DNA of 64,000 bases from Symsagittifera roscoffensis (taxonomy: Eukaryota > Xenacoelomorpha > Acoela > Convolutidae). Position numbers and translations under genes: made by a program. The stretch is from the NCBI RefSeq assembly GCF_963678635.1, contig NC_087064.1:28686189-28750188 (forward strand). The letters are read 5' to 3'. The notes beneath the pieces are model-generated. The model saw only the letters and a program-made list of their open reading frames with translations. It did not search any database and was not told the DNA's origin. Position 1 is the stretch's first letter; every line of letters begins with the position of its first letter. Shown here piece by piece: positions 11,695 to 22,682 of this stretch.

Positions 11695-13638
11695 ATCACG
11701 ACGTATATGATAACAGACAATGAGCTTTAATCGGTTAAATATTAAGAGTAATTGCCTCCAAATGAATGAAGGATTGAAACTTTATAGAAAAAAAGTCATC
11801 AATGTTTATAAAAAAAATTTTAAGACACGAAAAAAATCAATCCTATTATGCTTAGGAATCTTACAGAGTCAAAATATTCATAACAAAAGAATCAATAGGC
11901 AAAACATTTGAAAGAAAAAATACGGTCGAAAACACATTTATGGTTTAACATAAAACAGAAAAACTGTTTTTCAAATAACTTCTATACTATTCCAAAGCAT
12001 GAGTGATCCACCTAATTTGCTTAGTAATTTTTCTTTTATAACACATTTTATGACTATGCGAGTGATTATATTTTTTATGAAAAAACTCCAAACAATCTCT
12101 TCTTCTGCGTTTCTGTGTGTTACCATTTCTAAAACTTCCTGAAACAGTTCAAATTGGTTGAAAATGTATACCTTCAAAATAAAATTGAAAGAAATTTTTT
12201 TAAACACTTATGGAACATAATTTATCCAACGGAACCTGTAGCGCTTGATTTTTAATTTTCATTTGCAATAAATAAAGCAACTATAAATTACGGAAGGCCA
12301 GGAGCTTAAACTAAAATAAGTTTTGAGTCAATTTCACTTCAAACTCAGGCGGTTTTATGACTGAAAAATTCAGCACAAAAAAATTGGAAAATTTTTTTCC
12401 AATTGCATTCGAAGCGGCCAACAAACTTGGGTTGAAACCTTTGATTTATCAACTAGCCAATGTAAAATTGTATCAAGCCATTTAAGGCGAACAAATTTAT
12501 TGTCCTCGGAATCCTCTGAGTGCACATAGAGGAACTGATAGGTTGCTTTTGAAATTCGCTTGAAAATAGGCACTAAATTACAAAAAACACACTAGCAGAG
12601 TAACATTTGAAAGGAAATCTCATCTCCCAAAATTCTCGAATTTGTTCCAATCAAACAATAGTTAATTCACAAAAACGGGCAATTAAAAAGTTTGACCCAA
12701 CCCGCCGTAGTTTTATGCCAACATTATTGGTGCTATATGTAATTTCGAATTATGGGTACCATTCAAATTATGCCAACGAAAATTAAAGTTGGTGGCTATA
12801 TGTAGCCTTCAAGACTCGAATGATACTCGCTCCTCAACAATGTGGCCAATTTCATAGTTTGTCCGCAAAAGAATAAAAACGCGCATGCATGGCATCATTT
12901 TGCATTTAAAAGCTTATGGGATATAATTGTTCTTTAAGAAATTTTAACTTTGATTTTGCTCAAACACTCACCAATTTGATTAATTTTAATATAATCAGAG
13001 ATCACTGAGACCTAATAAAAACAATTTTAGAAAATTTTGAAGATTTTAAAAAACACTAATAATTTAATCTTAGACAAAAAGTCCATGTGAGATTTTGGAA
13101 ACAATTAATTGCCATCAGTGCAGCAATTCATTTTTTTACTATAAGATAAGCATAATATTTGCCATAATTGCAATTTATAAGCCAATTTTAATCGGTGATG
13201 AAATTGAGATATATCGAGAGGTGCTCGAAACACATTATGCTTAGTACAATGTTCTGCCTAGCCATGGATATCAATTTCCTGATCGATTACAACATCCTAA
13301 TTCATGTCGACCATGTACTTGCTAGTGTGAACACGATTTATATTTTCCCAGATAAATCAAAATTGACTCTTTATTATAAAAACTTGCCAGTTTCAATGGA
13401 GGAGCAATCACAATTGAAAGAACAAGCTCTCAATACTCTCAAATTGTCAATGCTTTTGTGAATCAGCATAACACAATAGATATCAATTTGATTTTCCAAT
13501 AAAAAAATATAATACTTGTTCATTTGTGACAGTTTCTTATGATAGTTTATTTATTCTCCTTTTTCTAGTTTACTTATTCTTCTTTCACTTATTCTCCGTT
13601 TTTCTACTTTCATATAGTTTTTGTCAAAGTTTGACTCA
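11695..13638. repeat. B block, copy 2
   Basis: Near-identical to 7377-9321. The retropepsin-tail-like frame is 13195-13461 (88 codons). Confidence 0.85.
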
Positions 13639-13886
13639 AGTACGTCGATTCCATTTACAACTAATTACAAATTAATAAAATTTCGATGCTGCTTAAAAAA
13701 ACTATCAAGAACATTAAAAGCTGAAAAAAAAGAAACAAAAAAAATGGCAAAAACAGTCGCATATCCAGACTTAGCTCTCGAAAAAATTACAGGCTTAGAC
13801 CCAAATGAGGAAGCAAGAGATTTTTAAAACATATTATAAAAAAATGGTTTTTTCAAATAACACTCGACTAGCAGTCACCGGTGCAA
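13639..13886 (+). repeat. R block, copy 4 with gag-like start frame
   Basis: Copy of 9322-9570, with the gag-like frame at 13744-13827. It is followed directly by a B block rather than an A block, which shows that the duplication register changed here. Confidence 0.8.
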
Positions 13887-15824
13887 ATCACGACGTATAT
13901 GATAACAGACAATGAGCTTTAATCGGTTAAATATTAAGAGTAATTGACTCCAAATGAATGAAGGATTGAAACTTTATAGAAAAAAAGTCATCAATGTTTA
14001 TAAAAAAAATTTTAAGACACGAAAAAAATCAATCCTATTATGCTTAAGAATCTTACAGAGTCAAAATATTCATATCAAAAGAATCAATAGGCAAAACATT
14101 TGAAAGAAAAAATACGGTCGAAAACACATTTATGGTTTAACATAAAACAGAAAAACTGTTTTTCAAATAAATTTTATACTATTCCAAAGCATGAGTGATC
14201 CACCTAATTTGCTTACTAATTTTTCTTTTATAACACATTTTATGACTATGCGAATATAACACATTTTATGAAAAAACTCCAAACAATCTCTTCTTCTGCG
14301 TTTCTGTGTGTTATCATTTCTAAAACTTCCTGAAACAGTTCAAATTGGTTGAAAATGTATACCTTCAAAATAATATTGAAAGAAATTTTTTTAAACACTT
14401 ATGGAACATAATTTATCCAACGGAACCTGTAGCGCTTGATTTTTAAATTTCATTTGCAATAAATAAAGCAACTATAAATTGCGGAAGGCCAGGAGCTTAA
14501 ACTAAAATAAGTTTTGAGTCAAGTTCACTTCAAACTCAGGCGGTTTTATGACTGAAAAATTCAGCACAAAAAATTGGAACATTTTTTTCCAATTGCATTC
14601 GAAGCGGCCAACAAACTTGGGTTGAAACCTTTGATTTATCAACTAGCCAATGTAAAATTGTATCAAGCCATTTAAGGCGAACAAATTTCTTGTCCTCGGA
14701 ATCCTCTGAGTGCACATAGAGGAACTGATAGGTTGCTTTTGAAATTCGCTTGAAAATAGGCACTAAATTACAAAAAACACACTAGCAGAATAACATTTGA
14801 AAGGAAATCTCATCTCCCAAAATTCTTGAATTTTTTCCAATCAAACAATAGTTAATTCACAAAAACGGGCAATTAAAAAGTTTGACCCAACCCGCCGTAG
14901 CTTTATGCCAACATTATTGGTGCTATATGTAATTTCGAATTAATGGTACCATTCAAATTATGCCAACGAAAATTAAAGTTGGTGGCTATATGTAGCCTTC
15001 AAGACTCGAATGATACTCGCTCCTCAACAATGTGGCCAATTTCATAGTTTGTCCGCCAAAGAATAAAAACGCGCATGCATGGCATCATTTTGCATTTAAA
15101 AGCTTATGGGATATAATTGTTCTTTAAGAAACTTTAACTTTGATTTTGCTCAAACACTCACCAATTTGATTAATTTTAATATAATCAGAGATCACTGAGA
15201 CCTAATAAAAACAATTTTAGAAAATTTTGAAGATTTTAAAAAACACTAATAATTTAATCTTAGACAAAAAGTCCATGTGAGATTTTGGAAACAATTAATT
15301 GCCATCAGTGCAGCAATTCATTTTTTTACTATAAGATATGCATAATATTTGCCATAATTGCAATTTATAAGCCAATTTTAATAGGTGATGAAATTGAGAT
15401 ATATCGAGAGGTGCTCGAAATACATTATGCTTAGGACAATGTTCTGCCTAGCCATGGATATCAATTTCCTGATCGATTACAACATCTTAATTCATGTCGA
15501 CCAAGTACTTGCTAGTGTGAACACGATTTATATTTTCCCAGATAAATCAAAATTGACTCTTTATTATAAAAACTTGCCAGTTTCAATGGAGGAGCAATCA
15601 CAATTGAAAGAACAAGCTCTCAATACTCTCAAATTGTCAATGCTTTTGTGAATCAGCATAACACAATAGATATCAATTTGATTTTCCAATAAAAAAATTT
15701 AATACTTGTTCATTTGTGACAGTTTCTTATGATAGTTTATTTATTCTCCTTTTTCTAGTTTACTTATTCTTCTTTCACTTATTCTCCGTTTTTCTACTTT
15801 CATATAGTTTTTGTCAAAGTTTGA
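13887..15824. repeat. B block, copy 3
   Basis: Third copy of 7377-9321, slightly more diverged, with small deletions near 14250. The retropepsin-tail-like frame is 15385-15651. Similarity ends at 'ttgtcaaagtttga', just before where an R block would start. Confidence 0.85.
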
Positions 15825-16556
15825 TTACTCAATCGTAAATCTTGAAGACGGGTCTAACAATGACACTACTCTATTGCAAGAACAAACATGTTCTGTAATT
15901 GATGGCTGAATAAAAACATTAACTATTCTCCATAATTTTTCACTGTGGTGGGTTTGTGCATGACACAAAGTTACGCATAACAGGGAAAACACTCAACAAA
16001 CAGGTCACCACAACTACCAATCTCGAAATTATTTACCTTATAAAAGTTACCAACGCTTTTTTTGTGTACGACACAAAATTACTCTATTATTTGATTCTGT
16101 AAGACACAGAAGAATTTACTATTTGAATGATCTCTAACAACGGAGTGCAAAACGGCAATGAACTGGAAGCTCGTAAAAAAACTAGACCAGGACGAAGTCA
16201 GCACAAGAAGGAACAATAAAGGTTCCATTGCATTTATGATTGTCAGCAGCAAAACCCCAGCAACATGGTTGCAATCAAGATTCGATGATGACGAATACCA
16301 CAAACATCAGAACAGGGAGGAATGCGATTAAGTTCAAATGACGTTCCAGAAGTCAAATTGAATAAACAACGAGTGAAGACATCATGATAGAAGGAAACGA
16401 AAGTGAAAGAAAGTGCATAGTTCCACAGAAAAAATCAGAGACAACATTTTAATTTTAATTATCATTTCATTATCAAATTTTTAACCCAAATAAATTGATG
16501 ACTTAAATAGATAACTTCATAACAAGGTAATTGTATGTACCGAACAACTATCTATC
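15825..16556. other. Right interior of the LTR element, no gene seen
   Basis: Single-copy sequence between the last B block and the polypurine tract. A 74-codon minus-strand frame (16079-16303) shows nothing recognisable. Confidence 0.5.
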
Positions 16557-16573
16557 TAAAAAAGGGGGTGAGT
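16557..16573 (+). other. Polypurine tract of the LTR element
   Basis: A run of A followed by GGGGG and TGAGT lies immediately before the TG that opens the 3' LTR. This is the normal site and composition for plus-strand DNA priming in LTR elements. Confidence 0.6.
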
Positions 16574-17326
16574 TGTAGTATTCCAAATTTTAAATATCCT
16601 ACCATTTTAAATATCCTTCCGATTTAAATAATTCTTTTAAGATTGGATTCAATTTTTTATGTTGCTTTTAGCCTGGATATTGAAAATAAGTATGTCGCCA
16701 GTTAGGCGGACTGGTTTACTGTCTTGCCTGAAAAAGCAGACTGCGCGGCGACAAAGCCCCCAGTCCTTTTGCGATACTAACAAAAGACTTTGAATTCTTA
16801 ATTAAGTAAGGCAGGTGCAACACTGATAAATTGCCCTGTTTTTTAAATTATTGATTTTTTATAATAACTAATCAATAAGTAGCAAGTGTCAATTTCATCA
16901 AAAGTATGAAGAAAAAGGGGAAAATGAAGTTTGAAGCCTAGACTGCAGGTGCAACTTGTCTCAGCCAAATAGCTGAGAATCAAATCAACCTGAATCTTCA
17001 GAAATTGTATTTTCCCCACGCTCAGTCGAGTGGAACTTCTTCCTTTTTTTTATTTGTCACTAATTTTTTTAAACAAAAATAATACTTTTGAAAAAATTAT
17101 AACATTCCAGAACTCTTTTTAGGGTTTTAAGACAGTTGTTCATCCACTTATAAATAATTTAAACTTATTTAATCAACCCTTTTAATTTATCTGTTTATAT
17201 AAATATCATTTTACCTTTAGTGCCAGATCGACTATGATCTATGATATAATTTAACTTAGATTTATAGTTTTAGTTACTAATTGAAACAAAGGGATCTAAC
17301 AACCGACCCCACGTTTCTATTAGTAA
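16574..17326 (+). repeat. 3' LTR (753 bp)
   Basis: Direct-repeat partner of 3450-4443. It holds the 59-nt GTCGCC...GGCGAC hairpin at 16694-16752 and lacks the foldback insertion. It is followed by the aatta target duplicate (17327-17331) and then by the resumed tandem-duplication sequence. Confidence 0.65.
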
Positions 17327-18093
17327 AATTAAGTTGCTAGTGTTAGCAATTTTTTGTAACATTTTGGACCATTGCTTAATTTTTTTTGCCACCGTTCTCT
17401 TGTTGTGGGCTACTTTGAAAGTAAATAGTCCTACGATGACTCTTAGATGACGATATTGATCATGATGATAGCAATAATTCTTGAATTTGCAAAATTCAGT
17501 TTGAGAAATTTGTAAGAGTGGACATGGGTTGAATATGGGCAACTGTAGTTGTAAAAGAAATTATTCCAAATTTCGAAATTTGTGCCTTAGTGTTTTTTCT
17601 CTGAAAAAAAATTGACTTTTTGACTCACAGTTTTCGACTTGAACTGAATCTAAAATTTGATCAAAAATTATATTTAATATTTTTTGAACAAAATTATTTA
17701 TTGCCAATTTGACCAACGTGATGTTTTTAGTGCTTGCTGCTTATGGGTTGTCTATAATCGCCTGGCATCAAATTAGTCTGAAAAATAAATCATTCAAAAA
17801 TGAATTGAGTCAAGGTATTTGGTTTCAATAACGAGTTGAAGATAAGAAATTCATCGTTTTGCACTTGATGTTGCGTGAAAGGAAATTATTTGCAAAAAAA
17901 ACTGAAGTTTGTATTATCCATATGATCATTTTTAGCAAAAGTGACTTCAGATACCTTCTAAATGGTGGCCGGAATATTTAGGAAGGTGGCCGCATCCTGA
18001 TACGAGCAAATAATCGATAAAAAGCGTTTTTAAAAGAAACCATAGACCAATGAAGCTCACACACGCCGAATAAATTTTTCTTATCAATTTTTC

Positions 18094-18813
18094 TTAATTT
18101 TTCAAATTTCTAACATTTGTTTTTTTTTTGTCGCATCACGCACATAAAGCGGCACAAAATTGAAAAAAAGGTCATTTATCTTGGAATTTATTGTGCATTT
18201 GGTCGGAGCTTTCTGCGATGCGACCAAATGCACAAGTCTATCAATTTGCACAAGAAATTCAGTCTATCAATTTCAATTTTAAACGCGCTTGGCCGAATTC
18301 CATAAACATTAGATGAACTCCGCAATTTGTCATTGAATCAAGCATTTATGTTTTTCAAATTTGTTTATGTTTTTTCTGGAGACCGCATTTTGTTGCTGAA
18401 TTTGCAAGCTGACTCTGGGTTCTGCAAATTCCTTTTGATTATAAAAAGCCTCGAGCTGCATAATTGAGGACTCCTTTCAAATTTTGTGAAAATTTTGCAC
18501 CGGTCAAAATGCGATCGTCAGTAGATTTTAAAGCCTTTGTGGCTGGAAATAGATCATGGAAGTGCTTTTAAGTGAAAATGATTGTCTCAATTTAGTTTTT
18601 ATAATGTTTTGATGACTTGAAAAACTCAAAACAACGCCACTCTCATTTATTTTTTCGTCAACAAAACTAGTTGCTTGCTGTGCATTTAGCGCAGAAAGCT
18701 CCGACCAAATGCACAATAAATTCCAAGATAGATGACCTTTTTTTCAATTTTGTGCCGCTTTATGCGCGTGATGCGACAAAAAAAAAACAAATGTTAGAAA
18801 TTTGAAAAATTAA
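18094..18813. mobile_element. Foldback element with 124-bp inverted arms and TTAA ends
   Basis: The left arm (18094-18217) and right arm (18690-18813) are close reverse complements; both outer ends read TTAATTTTTCAAATTTC in inward orientation. The unit begins and ends with TTAA, the target sequence duplicated by piggyBac-type transposases, so a non-autonomous piggyBac-like MITE is one possibility. A second hairpin (GTGCATTTGGTCG / CGACCAAATGCAC) lies at the inner edge of the left arm (about 18193-18233). No transposase frame is present in the 470-bp centre. Confidence 0.7.
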
Positions 18814-18909
18814 TTATGATCTTCAGTTGTCTTCAAAAATAACCAAAACTTTTCTTCGATTTTTTTTCTAAATTTTTGTAAATTTTTTATTGTTGCCTTC
18901 AAAGATTTC

Positions 18910-19313
18910 CAAAAGGGGGGGATGGGTGGACGCTTCCTTCCTCGGGGAATCGACCCCATGCTAACCCAAAGGGTATAGGTACCCTTTTGTACTATTTTGA
19001 GAGATCAGTTTTCGGCGGACTGCCCCTAAAATTTTTCTAAAGGCGCTTTCGGCGCCAATATATACTAAATTTGAGGGAAAGCGCGCGCCGAAAAACACAA
19101 TTTTTTGGTCAACATTTTCCAAAAAGTGCCTAAAAATGCCCTTTTTGGCCTATTTCTTGAAAAATTTGCCTGTGGCAAGGAAAATTTTGTCAAAATATGG
19201 TCTGTATAGTGATTTAGCACAGCTCAGAAAATCAATTTGATCGACTTAAAAAAAGATCAACAAAATTTTTGAAAATCCCCCACCCCCTCGAGAAAATCCT
19301 AGATCCACCCCTG
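18910..19313 (+). mobile_element. hAT-type MITE, copy 1
   Basis: Shares with the copies near 24.1, 42.3, 44.1 and 45.3 kb the G-rich start, the 'tactattttgaga' and 'agcgcgcgccgaaaaa' blocks, the 'gagctcagaaaatcaatttg' block, and the end 'cctagatccacccctg'. The start is approximate and a target duplication is not clear for this copy. Confidence 0.6.
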
Positions 19314-19449
19314 CTTGAAACTATATTGTTAAATAATTCAATTTTTTTTCAACAAGGAATAAAGAGTTTTAATTTTAGTTTTGATTTAAGCAAATCACTT
19401 CGTAATATAATGTAGGGATGAAGAAGTGAAGACCAAATATGAAACTTAC

Positions 19450-19695
19450 CAGAGAAGTTAGATTGGGATTATGATCCAACACAGTTATCGATGCCTTCTT
19501 TATTTTTTGGGATAATTCTGGAAGGTTTTTAACAGATTTTAGAATTTTCACAGGAGTAAATTTGGTGTAAAAAGAAGAGAATAAGTATTGTGTGCCGAAT
19601 GGTAAAAATGTGTTTTGGTCGCTCTTTTTGGCCTGCTCTGTTTTGCATAAATCATTAATACTTGTATGTAAATCAAGTTTTGCCTTTGTTCCCAA
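19450..19695 (-). CDS. Candidate internal exon of an unidentified gene
   Basis: An 82-codon open segment on the minus strand, bounded by an AG acceptor ('ggcttag|TTGGG') and a strong donor ('CTG|gtaagt'). The length is a multiple of three (phase 0 at both ends). The predicted peptide is soluble, contains FLPFGTQYLFSSFYTKF and SITVLDHNPNLTSL, and has ordinary amino-acid composition. I do not recognise the family and found no neighbouring exons. It could be part of a gene extending in either direction, or a chance open segment. Confidence 0.35.
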
Positions 19696-20687
19696 CTAAG
19701 CCGAGGAATTAACTATTTTCTTCTAATCTGAATTAAAAATCGAGAAAAAGGCCAAATTTTGCATTCAATTATTGTTTTTCGCCCCATTCAGAATTCCTTG
19801 CATAACTTATGAGTTTCCACTTTTCAGCATAACTAAAATGTGTTTTTTGCTTCGTCAGTTGCTCTTGAATTCCAAATCAGAATGCAAAAAGGAATCAACA
19901 AATTCAAATTATGATTCAAAACCAGCCCCGATTATTTCGCCCGGAGAGTTTTGCATACCATTTTGATGTAGTTTATCACTTTGTGAATACTGATGTGTCT
20001 TCTATCAAGTTTTGATTCCATTCAATTTTTCGGTGTCGCCTGTCAATTATTCACATTCAATTATACCGCAGATCTAAAAATCCATTAATTTATAATTAAA
20101 ACGTTAAATTTTCCCACTGTTCAGTTTACCTGACGTTTATCCCATGTTGCTCACTTTTCGATAAAGTTTAATTTAAGTAAAGTTTTCACTCTAAAACTTT
20201 AAACAGCTTATCTTAATATTTGTTTCTCTAAATTTCTACTGATTGGTGAAAAAAACTGAAATCTGTAACAATTCAATGTAACAATCTATTATTTATTGCA
20301 GATGGAGCACAGAGTATTTCAGTTTTCATCGGACTGGAATGTAGCCTCTTCTTAAGATCTAACCCTTATGTTCGATATCTCTATTAACACGTCGTTATTT
20401 TGACCGATGTGTACGAGCCAGCGCTGGACTAATGCGTCACAGCTATTAAGTCAGAAAACTTCAGACTGTTAAGTCAGAAGTTTCAAAAAGCGGTTATCGT
20501 CTTCTTATCTATACAAGTTTGTAGCCTATTCGGTTCGGATTCCTTCTAGTTTACATCGTCATACTTCGCCAACAGTAAATTGTTCCTTCCAAATTGAATT
20601 GAGGTAAGCTAATTGGTTGTATTAACTTAGTTCTTTTTCAAGTTTTTACACTTGATATTTAATATTGTCCAAACTAGTCGGAGTCGG

Positions 20688-20730
20688 AACATTCAGGGCT
20701 TTGCCCTGCTATACGAGCAGCCTTGTTTTG
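20688..20730 (+). repeat. Dispersed CAGGGC-hairpin repeat, copy 1
   Basis: The core is CAGGGCTTTGCCCTG, a 6-bp stem with a 3-nt loop, preceded by 'ggaacatt' and followed by 'atacgagcagccttgtttt'. Other copies: 21548-21587 (+), about 32791-32827 (-), 40378-40412 (+), 41141-41177 (+) and 41564-41600 (+). Shorter matches lie near 17994 and 33826. Confidence 0.6.
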
Positions 20731-21986
20731 TTTTGTTCCCCTTCCAAAATTGACTTTACCGTTTTACCTGGACAGGGGAAAACCTTAGAGTTCTTACCAG
20801 GTTGATAGATAGCCAGATTGAAGGTATTCGAGATGTAAGTGAGTTAAAATTCAATACTTCTTAACACTTTGTATTTTTCATATATATTAGCTAGCCAACA
20901 AACAAAATCTATTATGATGCTATGCATGTATTTTAACCTTAAGATTTTTTGCGAAGATACGTGATGACAGACTGACGAAAGTATGCATATAAAAAATAGA
21001 CACTAGCGTCTGTGCCATTCAGCATGGGCTAATTGCCTAAATAAGGTCTCATACAGGTGAAAAAGTCTGTTTTATTTTTAAGTATCATTTGGTTCGTCGG
21101 AGAAATACATGATATAATAGTTGGAGTTAAAACCCTTCTCCCTTTGGGTCATTATAAAACAGGTTTTTTAAGTGAATCCAGATTATGTTTTTCTGCGATG
21201 ACTCGTTTTTGAAACAACACAATGATCATTTTTGTGGTGTATAACAGAAAAAAAACCGGTTTAAGAATTCGCAATAATTTGTAAAATTGATAAATTGCCA
21301 ACCCGAGAATTCATGATTTTTAAGCCACAGAAAATATCAATGGCTCTTTACTTTTGCTACCGTACATTTTCAAATCTTAAGTATTCCTGATCGATTAATG
21401 AGGTTTTTGTTCTTCGAAAGTCAAAACAATAACATAAAATTTAAATTTGCATGTGAAGGGAGTCAATAAAGAAATTGCACTTATTTTGAGCCGAACAGGA
21501 ACTTTTCCTTTTAAACTTAAGTTTGAGACAATTAAATGGGAAGAGGGAACATTCAGGGCTTCCTTTGCCCTGATACGAGTAGTTTTAGCAGGTCCGAAGT
21601 CGGCGATTCATGGGACCTACAATGGATATGCTACGAATATCGCGACCCAAAACAGTTATGTTCCGACCATTGTTAGTCGAAATATGTTTGTCGCGACTGC
21701 AAAACCAAAAATACTTTCCGAGATAAATTTTCACATGTGGCAACTTTGCGCGGTCTAAAAAACGGTATGCTGCAACCATCGCGACTCAAAAATAGTATAT
21801 CGCAATTTTGCGATGTCCAAAAAGTTTTCCGCGTCAGCTTTGAGCGACCCAAAAAGATATAACGTATAAATTTTTGGCTGCCAATATTAAATACTTAGCG
21901 TGAAAACCCAGCGTATAAAGAAATATTATAAACAATTAGCTTGCCTCCTCAATTTAATTGCGAGATGTTTTCAGCGCGGGTAGTTC

Positions 21987-22226
21987 GTGTGTTACGCTTT
22001 CAGCATCATAACTGCAATCTTCAAAACGCGCAACATAAGTCCAGAACATGACTACATTGACATTTTCGAAAATGTTGAAAATTTACACAAATATTTCGAA
22101 AATCAAGGAGACGATCTCTGTGTTATAAGAAATCTTGTTTTCTATCACCAGATTGTCTTAAAAAATCACTATGAGCTTAAATACAATGTTACTTTTATCA
22201 AAAGTCGCAAAAAATGTAGTTGTTAA
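21987..22226 (+). CDS. Possible exon, unidentified
   Basis: An open segment of about 79 codons opening with GTG. A 'cgctttcag' acceptor-like site lies just inside it, followed by a peptide rich in acidic and aromatic residues (for example DYIDIFENVENLHKYFENQG). No ATG, donor or neighbouring exon was identified, and I recognise no domain. It may be a chance frame. Confidence 0.2.
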   Translation: MCYAFSIITAIFKTRNISPEHDYIDIFENVENLHKYFENQGDDLCVIRNLVFYHQIVLKNHYELKYNVTFIKSRKKCSC

Positions 22227-22682
22227 CCTTAATTATGAAGGGAAGCAATGAAAAGAATGAGCGATCAGAAAGATTCATCGCGCTTTTGCGCGACCCAAAA
22301 ATAAAATGTGCATGCAAATGGGGATTTTCGGTCGCGCGATGGCCAGTTGAGCGACCATTAGTGGTCGCGACATACGTCATGGACCTCGGCCTGGGTATTA
22401 CTTCTTAAGTTCGCATCTCTTATCAGCAATTCAACCCATTCCGATCCATCTCAAAGTTTTAAAAGACCGGTCTCCAATTCTATTTAGTTAGTATTTGCTA
22501 ATTTTTATGAGTTGCCGCTTACTCTCTAACTTATTAAATTAATAAATTCAAATTTTCTGTTGTATTAATTCTTTACTTGACCACATGCAACTTATCAGTT
22601 TTCTTGGTTTAATAATGGAAAGAGTTTAATTGTCAGTGCAGGTCGTACCGAAACACTTTTCTACCGGTAAAATTATTTTCAT

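Larger units (their letters stand above)
3450..17326 (+). mobile_element. Rearranged LTR retroelement, 13.9 kb
   Basis: Two direct repeats in the same orientation (3450-4443 and 16574-17326), both starting TGTAGTATTCC, bound a 12.1-kb interior. A purine run with GGGGG sits directly before the right repeat, as a polypurine tract should. The sequence aatta flanks both outer ends (3445-3449 and 17327-17331), and the tandem paralogue near 1490-1510 shows the matching site without the insert. The interior has no complete gag or pol. It holds short frames resembling a gag start and the end of a retropepsin, arranged as an A-R-B-R-A-R-B-R-B mosaic. I infer a non-autonomous or decayed LTR element enlarged by later tandem duplication. 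The superfamily is not clear. Confidence 0.65.
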
